Source: Protea cynaroides
Taxonomy: Eukaryota; Streptophyta; Magnoliopsida; Proteales; Proteaceae
Length of the DNA stretch: 64,000 nucleotides
Reading direction: 5' to 3'
Assembly: GCA_028583415.1 (NCBI GenBank)
Contig: CM053269.1
Location: 45,489,388-45,553,387, forward strand
Under the pieces are notes generated by a model. It was not told the origin of the DNA, searched no databases, and saw nothing but the letters and a program-made list of their open reading frames with translations. The position numbers and the translations under genes are program-made. Positions 1 to 10,289 of this stretch are shown one piece after another. Every line of letters starts with the position of its first letter. Position 1 is the first letter of the stretch.

Positions 1-545
1 TCAGAAAAATTCATCTCCTCAACATCCTCTTTCTCATACTTTACATCTTTATCTCCTTCAGACTGACTACTAACTTCCACACTGATGTCCCAATTCTCAT
101 CCAGTAGGTCATCCTCACTATCAATATCAATTGCTGTTTTTTTCTCCTTCCTTTTACAACCACTACTGCCAGCAGTTTCAGTAGTGGGAGGTGCACTTGT
201 ACTTATGTACCCATCTCTTTCCATCATAGGCATAGTGGTAGGAGCACTTGATGTTGTGGACACTATTTCCTCCACAGTCATAGTGGCAAGTGCAATTGTA
301 CTTATGGACTCAAATTCTCTTACAGGCCTCTTTGAAATTGTTTTTCTTGATTGCCTACAAGATGGTCTTAGTCTACCTATCATTGATGAATCATATCCAT
401 TGATGGTGTACCTCTCCAATGTGGCTTCACCCATATTTACTCCGTATATTTTCAAGAGCATAGCTCTACCCTCTTCTTTTAAAATTTTCACTATTTCCAA
501 GACATCAGCATCATACTTTACCTCGTAGTATCCACCATTGGGCAT
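1..545 (-). pseudogene. MULE-type transposase N-terminal region, partial (runs off window)
   Basis: An open minus-strand frame of 181 codons runs from an ATG at 545 to the window edge without a stop. It starts MPNGGYYEVKYDADVL, then has a helical basic/hydrophobic part, a Ser/Thr-rich linker, a basic KRKEKK patch and an acidic segment containing SEDDLLDENWD. That order (compact N-terminal domain, then acidic linker before the zinc-finger and DDE parts) is what plant Mutator-like transposases show. The catalytic part would lie left of the window. The frame joins the 554-754 segment only through a one-base shift, so the copy is probably broken. The family call is inferred from style and composition; no catalytic motif is visible. 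An uncharacterised host gene is the alternative. Confidence 0.42.
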
Positions 546-553
546 CTCTGCCC

Positions 554-754
554 TCACTGAAAACTAACAGACCTGCCATCTGGAATGATTCTTAGAACTA
601 TACAATATGCAGTATGGACTACATCTATCCAGTTGATACAGTCTTCATCAATTATTTTCATTTCCATCTCCTCTTCATACTTGTAATAAATACTGATTTT
701 TTCTGCCATATTGATAATTTTGTTTACAAAATGAAAAAAAAAACAATTAGACAA
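554..754 (-). pseudogene. Upstream part of the MULE-like ORF, frameshifted
   Basis: A minus-strand frame carries MAEKISIYYKYEEEMEMK, then IINWIDVV-like text and RIIPDGRS, and stops at 554-556. In the next frame the reading continues without a gap as SVRAEMPNGG, so a single base change separates this segment from the open frame at 1-545. A start of the form MA-x-K/R-I-x-[IV]-Y-x-x-Y is common at the N terminus of plant MULE transposases. No GT..AG intron would explain the frame change, so I read it as a frameshift. Confidence 0.35.
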
Positions 755-2640
755 TATATCATAGGTTACAAAAAGTCAAACAGAAGCATAAAGCAATTAA
801 GAGATTAGAGATTCCATCAAAAAGTCAAACAGAAGCAATCCATTTATCATAAATTGCAATTAGTTGTTAAACAATACCAAAGCAAGAAATTCATTAGGTC
901 AGATCTGTGTTCAGTAGTTTACTAATGATTCTTTTTGTGCTTTTCTTTGCTGTCTATATGTGAAATTGTTAATAGAGGACGGGATTCTATTTTTTAAAGG
1001 TTAAATAATACCAAAGCATTTATTTTGGGGGAATACCCCTTGGGTGTTATAATGCATGATAAATTACTTCAAATATTTTCCCCCTTTCAAGCTGCTTGCA
1101 TACAAAACCATGTATAACAAATCTATGGCCCATTGCCAGTTCCTACTTGTTTTGATCGATTGTCCACGGATAGGATTCAAAAAAAAAAAAAAAAACATCA
1201 TAGTTGAAGTTAGGATGAATCTACCTTTTCTTGAAGTCTCGTTAAGAAAATCAGCCATGCAAAAAACATGTATGACCATATTAATCGAACATATGTACTC
1301 AATGATTATATGCAAAATTAAGGTGAGAGATTCGTGGCAATTTGCTCTTGTGCCAAGACAAAGGAGTGATAGAACAAAAGAAAAACCACTGTAACATGGA
1401 ACCCACTACTTGTTGACCTCATTAGGGTCAATAAGTCTACATAGCAGAGGACAACATTACTTCCCAAGGGACCCCCACATTTGACCAGCTTAAAGGGATC
1501 TCTAATCATTGCTGATGAAAAAAATATTCCAGCACTACAATTAACGAAATAGGGAATGGACAAAATGAGTAACCTGTACAACCAATAAACAAATAGGATA
1601 GATGCAATATGAATGGACAAATTTCGATGAACAAAAAACAATAAAAAATGGAAAGGCGTGCCTGTATGGAGAATATACTTAAGGAATCTTTAATAAAGAT
1701 GCAATTTACAAACTGCAAATAATAAACAATAGAACCAACCTGTAGACATTAAACAATAGAACCAACCTGTAGACAATAAACAAAGAAATTCATAAACAAA
1801 TTACTTAGTAAATTAAGGGGCTTTTGCAAAAAAACACAAATGATATATATTTACATACCTAGAGGTCGACAAAGAAGGGCTGTAGGGCTTCCCTGTCGGC
1901 CCTCTAGGACCACTTGAACACTGTGGATGTAAAAGTGTAAATGAAAAATTGTTCGATTCAATGTTTCTTCAATGTATTATATATAGACTTCACTGTCAAA
2001 CTAAAACTACTCACTCATTCGTGAATTTTTTCACAATCGATTCAACCTTCAGGTTAGGGCTTCGTTTCATACCTTATGGAATATTGGGGAAAAAGTATCC
2101 CCTCATTAGTCGAAGAAGAAGAAGATGTGGGAAGAGGGGATTGAACGAAAAAGATGTGGTTTTATACTTGATCAAGTTTATCGTCGTTGAGGAAGAAGAT
2201 TTTTAGAGGATTGAAAAACTTGGATGGGTCATGGATGAAGAAGAAATTCGTCGATTTAGCTTGTTGTTGAAGGAATAACCGTAGTCAGGGAAGATGAAGG
2301 CACCATCGAAGGCAAAGAAGAAAAAGTAGAAGTCGGTCTTCGTCATCCTCGTCGAGAAGAGGTAGGGTTTTTTTTTTCCCTCTTTTACTGTTACAAACAA
2401 AATTTCTATCTCTTACTGTTTCGAAATGAAACAGAGGTAGGGTAACAAATCACAAAAGGGTATAATGGTCTTTTCAACAGGCTAAAAAGGTATTATCGTC
2501 CTTAAAATATTTCAATGCAACTGACGTCAGCATCTAACGGGAATTAACTGGCGGAGTGGACTTCTTTGATTACTACAGCAAAGGTTTTGGGTGGTAGGTG
2601 ATGTTTTTGCATTCTTGTGGGTGTAGATGATGTTAGCAAT
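755..2640. other. AT-rich intergenic stretch, no gene recognised
   Basis: No reading frame here resembles a known protein; the short frames are opposite-strand shadows. Visible structure is limited to a poly-A run near 1178-1194, a 26-bp imperfect tandem duplication around 1721-1785 (the word ACCAACCTGTAGACA occurs twice), and a GAA-rich stretch at 2110-2400. Confidence 0.6.
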
Positions 2641-2652
2641 ATTTGATGGGGT

Positions 2653-2983
2653 CTAGATGAAATTTTTTCTTATTCTTAACAGGTCCCTGTAAGTGAATGG
2701 TGGAGAATCCACTATGAGCTTGAACCGTAGTGAGTTGAACCAAGGACTGGCCAGTGGCTTAATCAGAATGTCAGCCAGCTGATCAACAAAAGAGACTAGT
2801 CGAACTTTAAGCTCCTTGGTAGCTGGAACGTGAGATTGACTATGAGGTAGGTGGCGCTTAAGTTGTCGCACCAGGGTGTTGTAGGAATAACTACTGTGAG
2901 CTCAGTTAGTAAATTTCGTATCCACATCAATTCGGCAGTAACAAGGGAAAGAGCTCTATATTCAGCCTCGGTGCTAGACTTCG
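2653..2983 (-). pseudogene. copia RNase H C-terminal end
   Basis: The text KSSTEAEYRALSLVTAELMWI matches the end of copia RNase H (S-S/A-EAEYRA-a-E-x-x-W). It continues with VSFVDQLADILIKPLA, the VxTxxQLADxxTK motif near the polyprotein end. Joining the segment on the far side of the TRIM insertion (KKQHTIIK) to SSTEAEY restores a continuous RNase H text, which confirms that the TRIM landed inside this domain. Confidence 0.85.
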
Positions 2984-3241
2984 TGTGACACTTGAGGCTG
3001 GCGAGTACCGACCATCTTGGGAGATTATTGAGGGGTCCCCACCAAGATACGACGAGTACCAGGTGGTTCGAAAGATCAATAAGGGTACATAAACTTAATC
3101 CCACATTGGTTAAGGGGAAGAGACTGGACTAGTTGATAATCCTTAGCCTCCTCAATATGTCAAGACGAGTTTTAAAGCCTTGAGGCCCATGGGCCAAAGA
3201 GGACAATATCTTGACGGTTGCTTGGAGGTTGGGGTGTTACA
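2984..3241 (+). repeat. TRIM 5' LTR
   Basis: 258-bp LTR, TG...CA bounded, containing TTAATCCCACATTGGTTA and CAAAGAGGACAATATCTTGA, both repeated in the partner LTR at 3276-3526. Confidence 0.8.
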
Positions 3242-3275
3242 ATTGGTATCAGAGCAGACCCTGAAGGGGGGATAA

Positions 3276-3526
3276 TGTGACACCTGATGGCGGCAAGTAC
3301 TGACCATCCTAGGAGATAGTTAAGGACCAAGATACCGCGAGTACTAGGTGGTTCAGGAGATTGATAAGGGTGCACAAACTTAATCCCACATTGGTTAGGG
3401 GGAAGAGATTGGGTTAGTTGATAACCCTTAGCCTCCTCAACATGTTAAGATGTGTTTTAAAGCCTTGAGGTCCATGGGCCAAAGAGGACAATATCTTGAC
3501 GGTTGCTTGGAGGTTGGGGCATTACA
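3276..3526 (+). repeat. TRIM 3' LTR
   Basis: 251-bp LTR, TG...CA bounded. It follows the purine tract directly and shares its whole length with 2984-3241. Confidence 0.8.
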
Positions 3527-4640
3527 CTTGATAATGGTGTGTTGCTTCTTGGAGCTCCAAGAGATGAGATTTGGTCTGAAGAAAATGAAATATTCACTCG
3601 CAGATTAATGGTCATCGAGGTCACCTACTAGTCTGCATCACTGTTTGTTGTAAGGTAGAGCTGATCTGTATGGTGGATGTAATGTCCATGGTTGATAATG
3701 TGTTTCAAGTACCGAAGTATTAGTTTTACCATTGTTCAATGGGTGTCTGTTGGTGAATGCATAAACTGACAAATACGGTTAACAGAATATGAAATCTCCA
3801 GTTGAGTAATAGTAGCATATTGGAGGGCTCCAATGGTACTTCTATATAGTGTGGGATCAAAGAACAAATCATCCCCAAATTTGGACAACTTGGTTCCCAA
3901 GCTGCAGGTGTGCTAAAACCTTTGGCTCCGTCCATGTGGCTTTTTAATAAAAGATCATGTATGTATTTGCGTCGATTGAGAAAATATCCAGTTAACGTTG
4001 ATTCAGTCGCAATACTGAGAAAGTATTTAAGCGGACCAAGATCTCGTAGCTTGAAACTATGATGGGTATTAGTAATTAAGGTGGAAATGGTATTTTTATC
4101 ATTACTAGTGACAATGATGTCATTGACTTAGACTAGCACATATGTTATGGTGGCAACAGTACACTAGATACATAAAGAGGAGTCAGCCTTAGCGCCAGTA
4201 AAGCCCAACTCGAGTAGATGCTGGCTAAGCCTATAGTACCAGGCCCGAGGGGCTTGTTTAAGTCCATATAAGGATCGATGAAGCTTGCAGATCTGGCCAG
4301 GAGCATTAGGATCAACAAAGCTGGTCGGTTGGACCATGTGAACCTCTTCCTCTAAGAGCCTATAGAGGAAAGTGTTGTGAACATCGAGTTGTCGTAGATT
4401 CTAACCTTTTGAGAGGCCCAATGAGAGGATGATGTGTATCGTGGTGGGCTTTACAACAAGGTTGTATGTCACATTGTAATCCTCCATTTCTTGTTGATGA
4501 AACCATTTTACCACCAAGCGAGCTTTATACCTTTCAATGGAACTGTCTGACTTTCTCTTGATGCGAAACACCCATTTGCATCCGATCGCCATTTTGTGAG
4601 TAGATAAAGAGACCAGGTACAAGTACCAGTCTGTAGTAAT
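3527..4640 (-). pseudogene. copia reverse transcriptase, broken
   Basis: Minus-strand text IGCKWVFRIKRKSDSSIERYKARLV is the classical opening of copia reverse transcriptase. Further down, near 4110-4130, ITYVLV is followed by a stop, VND and then IIVTSND, where functional elements have YVDDIIVTG. So the YVDD catalytic box has been destroyed. The RNase H portion follows toward 3527 with SSKKQHTII before the TRIM insertion. Many stops and frame changes. Confidence 0.85.
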
Positions 4641-4932
4641 GCATTGTATTCAACCAGCATTGCAGATCGCCAGTCAGGGGATTTATAAGCCTTTGTAAAA
4701 CATGTCGGTTTAGTCTTAGTGGTGCTGAGCAGGGCCAGAGAGTGTCGGGTGGTGATGTGAGCTACATAATTTGGAAACTGCTTGGGTTTAAGCGTTTGAC
4801 CACACTTTGAGTTACGATGTGGTAGCGAACAGGGGGATCATGTAATGGTACCGAAAGGAACATGGGAACAGCATGGGTCTAATGGGCCTGTGAGGTAGTA
4901 TCAATAGGTAGATCATACAACGTTGCTGGGTG

Positions 4933-5233
4933 TAGGGCTGCAACAGGGGCCAGGTTGGGCTGGATTTTTCAAAACCCTAACCCTAACCCTGACTATTAAA
5001 ACTTAACCCTAACCCAGTCCAACCCTACCAAGGTCAGAAAATGTACAACCCTAACCCTGACCCTGGTAGGGTTGGATCTAACCCTAACCTACCCTGATTG
5101 ACCTTGAGAGGGCCGGATTGGGCCGGGTTAACCCTGATTAACCCTGATTCAGGGTCGGATTGACCCTAATTGGCCCTGAAACATACAACAAATTGTCAAA
5201 TGACATACATATGACAACTATAACTTAAATATA

Positions 5234-5272
<39 letters not shown>

Positions 5273-5440
5273 GGGTCTGGCTAGACCGGGCTCAACCCAA
5301 ACCCAACCCAACGCTGCCAGTGTTGATCAAAATTTGGGCCCTAACCCAGCCTTGTCAGGATTCGGGCCGGGTTCAACCTTGCCAGGGTTCAGGGCGGATT
5401 TGGGCGGGTTCGGGTTATCAGGGTAAAACTTGCACCCCTA
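4933..5440. mobile_element. hAT-type MITE with 8-bp TSD, carrying CCCTAA-like arrays
   Basis: The segment begins TAGGGCTGCAA and ends TTGCACCCCTA, an imperfect terminal inverted repeat. It is flanked by GCTGGGTG (4925-4932) and ACTGGGTG (5441-5448), an 8-bp duplication with one mismatch, the size left by hAT transposases. Inside are CCCTAA-like runs (about 4974-5120), a CA/TA microsatellite (5233-5271) and GGGTTCGGG-type words. It interrupts the copia element between integrase and reverse transcriptase. Confidence 0.8.
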
Positions 5441-5510
5441 ACTGGGTGGCGTGTTGGAGAAACTTGTGGCTGGTACAATAGTGGAGTATCCATAGTGGGT
5501 GTTGTATAGG

Positions 5511-5757
5511 TGGATCCAAATCGTCTCCTGCCATGGGTTAGGCAGGAGATTCGACTGCGACTAGCCGATGCCAGACACGTGGGCTTCGGCTAGATCTGAG
5601 CCATCCATCCAACTGATAAGGTGAAACATAGAGAGGTGTAGGCTTATGCACCATTGGTGGCTGGACGGCTCGGATCCAGTCGACGCCCACATATCGAGCA
5701 TCTGCTGGATGCAGCCGAGTGTCCTACCAAACCCTTGGCAGGAGACGATTTCTATAC
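5511..5757. mobile_element. Palindromic MITE (MULE-like family), copy F
   Basis: The ends GGATCCAAATCGTCTCCTGCC and GGCAGGAGACGATTTC are inverted repeats, and a small hairpin (TCTCCTGCC/GGCAGGAGA) sits in the left arm. The arms pair across the whole element. Flanks start with GTTGTA on both sides (5501 and 5758), a partly decayed target duplication. Same family as the copies at 28005, 50762, 58820 and 59211. It lies inside the copia element, just past integrase. Confidence 0.75.
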
Positions 5758-5791
5758 GTTGTAGGTGGCAGGTGGTGAGCAATTCCATGAT

Positions 5792-6493
5792 CTAATGTGC
5801 TTGATGATGTATTGGATGATGGTGCATGTGATGATGGTACAATAGGCAGTGAGCCATTAAGATGTAAGATGGGAATTCAGTTGCTTGTTGTCGAGTTAGA
5901 TCCATGGGTTGCCGAAGGTGAGATCTGCTGTACATCATAGAAAAGAAATGGACCTCGTCGAAGAAAACATTGCGGGAAATATATACTTGTTCGGTGGTCC
6001 GATCAAGGTAAAGATAGCCTTTTTGTTGTTCACTGTAGCCAATAAAGATGCAAAGTTTGGAGCAGGGTTGCAGTTTGTGTGTATTGTACGGCCTTAGTAC
6101 CCTATAGCAGGCACATCCATGCACTTCAAGAAGTGTATAATTAGGGGGAATGTGATAAAGTAGTTCCCACGACGAAGGAGCAACGACTGTAGGCATGCGA
6201 TTTATGAGATGAACTGCAGAGCAAAAAGCATCATCCCAAAAGCAAAGGGTTACAGCAACATTGTTCATCATGGTTAGTCTGGTTTCAATAATTGCCAGTG
6301 TTTTTGTTCTGCCGGCCCATTTTGTGGGGACTGGATAAACGGTGGAGGACACCTCAATTTTGAGAGATGAAGAAAAATTTTGGTACTCCCCTCCCCAGTC
6401 TATCTGTACAGCCTTGATAGGTAAACCAAAGTATCTTTCCACCTGTTTTTGAAATCTTTGGGAAATATGAAACACTTCAGACCAAGTTGACAT
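5792..6493 (-). pseudogene. copia integrase core, truncated
   Basis: An open frame of 233 codons contains VERYFGLPIKAVQIDWGGEY. Copia integrases have KxxQ-D-x-GGEY here, so the second Asp of the DDE triad is kept. It is followed by the conserved block CFWDDAFCSAVHLINRMP (normally W.EA...A.YLINR.P) and by KCIFIGYS-like text (LCIFIGYSEQQKGY). The first Asp and zinc-binding HHCC part lie upstream in another frame. Downstream the coding text is interrupted by two MITEs before reverse transcriptase resumes near 4640. The protein would join cDNA to host DNA; this copy cannot. Confidence 0.88.
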
Positions 6494-6499
6494 TAGAAA

Positions 6500-7200
6500 T
6501 AGCTAGGTAAATTTTGAAAAATCATCAATGAAACTGACATAGTACCAATGGCCATTATGTAGTTGAACTGGAGCAGGGCTTCATACATCAGAATCTATTG
6601 GAGCTAAGGGAGCACGGGTGGTTAAGGAAGAAATAAAGAAAGGCAATTTACTTGATTTGCCAAGCAGACAAAAATTGCAAAAATTTATTTTATTAAGGCC
6701 TTGAACAGGTAAACTACTATTGGAGAGAAGTTTTTAATCATGTGTAGTGGCCCAACTGTTGATGCCATATGTCAAGGGAGGTACGGACGCCTAGGTACAC
6801 ACAAGGACTGGAAGCTTATGGAGCCGGAAGAGAAGTGGACTGCAGATGGTAGAGACCATCCTCAAGTACGTTGTGTAGGTGGACCCATCTTGAGAATCGA
6901 TCCTTAACAAGACATAAAGAGGGATGAAATTCCAATAAGACATCATTCTCAAAAGTAAAACGAGACACTGATAATTAATTTTTTGTAATGGCGAGGACAT
7001 GTAAAATATTTGTAAGTCGAAGGGAATGAGAGGGATAGGACAGAGTGGAAGAAGCAATGTAAAGGATAATTAGACCTTGGCCATTTCCAACTATCACTTG
7101 ATCTGAGCCTTGATACTCTGAATTGATGGATATGTTACTGATATCAACCGCAATGTAATCTGTTACACTAGAATCCTTTTACCACACATCTCAGAGATGT
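6500..7200 (-). pseudogene. copia protease and GAG-pre-integrase remnants
   Basis: On the minus strand near 7185 the text DSSVTDYIA stands where copia proteases carry DSGATxH, followed by ISINSEYQGSDQVIVGNG, which resembles the strand after the active site. The Gly and His of the protease motif are lost. Below 7060 the text DSQDGSTY and a Leu-rich stretch match the GAG-pre-integrase region (usually ending in a DGLY-type motif). Several frame changes occur. Confidence 0.75.
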
Positions 7201-7269
7201 GGTGTTGGAAAGGAGGAGCCAAGATAGGCGACAAAGGCTGTAGGCCATTGAAGTGCCGAAGTATATTGT

Positions 7270-8188
7270 TAATCAAAACTGTAATAATAGGTTGGAGTAG
7301 TGTGCTTTGCACATCCACATACCTGGCATTGTACCCTGAAATGAAAAGATCCGGATCCACTGTGTGAAAAGTGACGACCGCGGCCTCGACCACTCACATG
7401 AGTGTCAGTGGAAGAAGGAGATTGGCGGTGCGGCTGAGAACCATAACTAGCACGTCCCTTGGAGGAACTGGCCATATTAGCTTCTGAAAAAAGGTACAAT
7501 GTGTTGTCGTTTAAGCTTAATCTCACGGGCGACCAACATACCAAGGAGATCCATAACTGAGATGTCGTCTGACTTAGTGGAGATGGTTGTGACAAACGGA
7601 TCCCACTTGGTACGAAGACCAGCTAATATGTGTAGGACCAAATCATGATCCTTAACTGGGTGTAAATAGTCTGCAATGGTTTGCATTTTTTGAACATACT
7701 GGGAAACATTGAGTCCCTTCTTCCTTTTGCAATTGCAATCGTAGTTGCATAATTTTAGAGCGGGATTGGGAAGCAAAGAAGCGTTCAAGCATCCTCCAGA
7801 CTAAGGAGGAGGTGCAACTCACCACCTGAGGAAGGACTGATTCTGTGAGTAAATACAGAATCCAGCCAAGTAATAACTGGCCTTGATAGTTCCATGCCTC
7901 ATACGCTAGATTTTCAACCAGCTCTTCAGTAGCAGTGGTAGGGACCAAGGGAGAAGATGTCGAAGAAATGGTCGATGAAATACGGGCTAGTGGGCAGGGA
8001 AGATTGCCATCTAAGAATCCGAGAAGCTTGTGGCCTTTGACTACCAAAAATATCTGAGAACGCCACATCTAAAAATTGGTTAAGTCCAATTTGATGGAGA
8101 TGTGATGAGCAAACTTGGAGAAAACATTTGTTGAAGCATTATCACCATTTGAAGGTACAGAAGAAGTTAGGGATGATGAGGAAGCCAT
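7270..8188 (-). pseudogene. copia gag (capsid and zinc knuckle), broken
   Basis: The frame opens with MASSSSLTSS just after the primer binding site, as gag does. It reaches LDLTNF, meets a stop at 8069-8071, and continues in frame as MWRSQIF, matching the LDxxNFxxW opening of copia gag. After frame changes, text such as VSQYVQKMQTIADYL and HILAGLRTKWDPFVTTI follows the UBN2/gag pattern. It ends in a zinc knuckle CQVCGCAKHTTPTYY in which the last Cys of CX2CX4HX4C is Tyr. Gag normally forms the cytoplasmic particle. At least one stop and two frameshifts make this non-functional. Confidence 0.88.
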
Positions 8189-8207
8189 TTCGACGTGAGT
8201 CATAATG

Positions 8208-8219
8208 GGCTCTGATACC
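8208..8219 (-). promoter_or_regulatory. Primer binding site (tRNA-iMet type)
   Basis: The minus strand reads TGGTATCAGAGC, the standard PBS complementary to the 3' end of initiator methionine tRNA used by copia elements. It sits between the LTR and the gag start at 8188, where it should be. Confidence 0.9.
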
Positions 8220-8221
8220 AT

Positions 8222-8533
8222 AAAACAAATAAGTTGTTGAGATAACTTTGAGGTTCTCATCACCTTGAATAATGGAGGTGAGGCTGTTTGTATTTATATA
8301 CAAAAGAAGTCTCTACGTTGGAGAGATCAAAGGATAATTACAATTTTTGATTGAGATATTATAGGGGAAGGTTATGAAATGATTTGTATGTTCAAACCAT
8401 GGAGGGATAGTTGCTGAGTCAACTATCTTTATCCCTTGCATTTGAGCAATAGGATATGACTTGGTTGTTCTTATCCTACGCATTTGAGTGGAGGATAGCT
8501 ACTAAGTCATATCCTTATCATTATTCTTAACAT
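8222..8533 (-). repeat. 5' LTR of the copia element
   Basis: On the minus strand the segment opens with TGTTAAGAATAA and ends next to the primer binding site. A TATA box (TATATAAATA, complement of about 8290-8302) lies inside, as expected for a U3/R boundary. The exact inner end is uncertain: a CA dinucleotide suited to an LTR end lies about 12 bases before the PBS. Length is about 300 bp, in the usual copia range. Confidence 0.7.
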
Positions 8534-9125
8534 TGTCTCTGCAAATCATTCTTGTTTAGTGCAATCCCCTTCCCCACCCTTCACTTTCCCTTCCTATGAT
8601 CAGAAGAAAGTGACTTTGTACTATACTCCTTCTTTATACTTTGGTAGGGTCTGCAACTATGAGCAAACAAAAGGATCAAAACCCAGAAAAGACTATTTAC
8701 CAACAAAAGATGATACCTTTAACCTAATAATAAGGAAATAAGCAATGGAACCAAGTTGAAATAAGCAAACAGTCTTTCCAAGTTGAAATAAGCAAATCTA
8801 TTTGCAACCAAGCCATTTCTTCTGTACCACACCTCAAAGGAATATTCTATTATTTGCAACATAAAGCATAAACCTTCATGGAAATGATCACTCATCATGA
8901 AAACACATCTATCTACATTCAAGAACTAAAGGCTGCAACAATGTGCTTGAAATTTTAACTCTGTCTATATTTTGGGGAGCAATTGAGAAATCTATATCCA
9001 AAAACAATTAAAACCAAAAATCAATTTATGTTAAGTGAATAGAGGTATGTGCATCTGCAGACAAATCAAACTTACCTCCACCACCATTCATGGTCCTCAA
9101 CTGAAAGCTGAAAGTAAGTCAATGC
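8534..9125. other. Intergenic, nothing recognised
   Basis: No protein-like frame and no clear repeat ends. A short duplication, AAGTTGAAATAAGCAAA, occurs twice near 8753-8795. Confidence 0.5.
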
Positions 9126-9520
9126 TGTTGGAATATGTAACTTAATTAATTATCTAACTAGTTATTCAGTGGGAATCTAATAATTAACATGGTAAAACAG
9201 GTCTGGTTGGTTCATCACCTGGTTAAGATATATAACCCTAAGTCTATTGTAGGAAAGGAATTAGGGTTATGAAAATATTCTATAAATACTATATCAAGTC
9301 CCCATAGCCTTAGTTAGTGAAGAATTCTCTCTGCACTGATTAACAAGAGATTTGGGATATCATCTGGAGGCTGTGGAATACTGTAATCAAGGAATTGCGA
9401 TCAAAACTTGAAGACAATGGGAAATCAAATCACAATAGGTACGTGATTACATTCATGATTATGTTCATATTCATTGTAAATCATTGTATTCTAGAGATCT
9501 CTAGGCCAATAAATCTAACA
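9126..9520 (+). mobile_element. Solo LTR, copia-like, perfect 5-bp TSD
   Basis: The 395-bp segment opens TGTTGGAATATG and closes ATAAATCTAACA. It is flanked by AATGC at 9121-9125 and again at 9521-9525. TG..CA ends, a 5-bp duplication and no internal domain define a solo LTR left by recombination between two LTRs. A TATA-like CTATAAATACT near 9281-9291 suits a U3/R boundary on the plus strand. The copia assignment is inferred from the TGTTGGAA start and the length. Confidence 0.85.
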
Positions 9521-9828
9521 AATGCCACAATGATGAAAATCGTGACAATGATCAAAATGATGAAAATAGCGAATAAGTAGTACGACTACTATAAATAGTA
9601 CTAAATGGGAAGAACCCCGACATCGCCATTTAAGGAATTGTACGTCTATACCAAGGCAGTTGAGGGATCTCATTGGGATACTTTGTAGTGTGACATGGTG
9701 CTTGGAGTTTTGTCTTGCTATTCTTACTGGCAATGCCACCCAATACAAGTAAAGGATAAGTTACCAAATTTACATGAAATTTTGGGAAACCCTAAGTTTC
9801 CAATCACAATGATCACATACCATAGGTG

Positions 9829-9875
<47 letters not shown>

Positions 9876-10289
9876 TGTGTGTATACCTACCTGAAGTAGC
9901 TCACAAATGGAGATGGAGAAGCTTAATTAAAGATGAGCGTAAACTGAAGAAGAAGTAAACACCGTCAGCAAGAAGGATATTTTGTTCATCAAATATTTAA
10001 GTTAACACTGTTAGCGAGAAGGTAATGCACTATAAGTCCAAAAGACACAGGGTAATTCTGTGTAGTAAACCAATTGTTAAGAGGAGGTCCGAGTAAACTT
10101 TCCTAAAAAGTATTATTCTTGTCTTTACACCTCAAAACATAAATATTAAGTATCTCAAATTAACACCAAATGCGAAAATAAGTATGCCTGGACATCAGTT
10201 TGAAAACATAAGTAAACTAAATCTGGAATCCATTAATTTTAGTTCGATATGGCTCAATTTTTTACTGGCAGGTTTTGATTCGGATTCGT
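9521..10289. other. Intergenic with a GA/GT microsatellite
   Basis: No gene recognised. A (GA)n run occupies about 9830-9873 and passes directly into a short (GT)n run. The reading frames across it are low-complexity. Confidence 0.6.

Larger units (their letters stand above)
2984..3526 (+). mobile_element. TRIM/SMART-type miniature LTR retrotransposon
   Basis: Two direct repeats, 2984-3241 (258 bp) and 3276-3526 (251 bp), each start TGTGACAC and end in ATTACA/GTTACA, so they behave as LTRs. They are clearly alike; most differences are transitions. The 34 bp between them hold TTGGTATCAGAGC, a Met-tRNA primer binding site, straight after the first LTR, and a purine tract GAAGGGGGG before the second. 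There is no coding capacity, so it would depend on proteins of another element. It is inserted in opposite orientation in the copia RNase H. The flanks (CTTCG/CTTGA) are a decayed 5-bp TSD. LTR, PBS and PPT are seen; trans-mobilisation is inferred. Confidence 0.85.
2653..8533 (-). mobile_element. Degenerate Ty1/copia LTR retrotransposon with nested insertions
   Basis: Reading down the minus strand gives, in order, a 5' LTR, an initiator-Met-tRNA-type primer binding site, gag with a zinc knuckle, protease, GAG-pre-integrase, integrase, reverse transcriptase and RNase H. PR-IN-RT-RH is the copia order. Every domain is broken by stops or frame changes, so the copy is dead. Three later insertions lie inside: 2984-3526, 4933-5440 and about 5511-5757. 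The 3' LTR is essentially missing: only about a dozen bases of its start (TGTTAAGAATAA) can be matched, near 2681. Confidence 0.9.

Noticed and set aside
85..528. 147-codon plus-strand frame
   Set aside because: Shadow of the minus-strand MULE-like frame.
4974..5120. Interstitial telomere (CCCTAA runs)
   Set aside because: The runs are imperfect and sit inside a MITE with terminal repeats and an 8-bp duplication, so they are element sequence and not a telomere relic.
5561..5788. 75-codon minus frame between copia domains
   Set aside because: Lies within the palindromic MITE; not copia protein.
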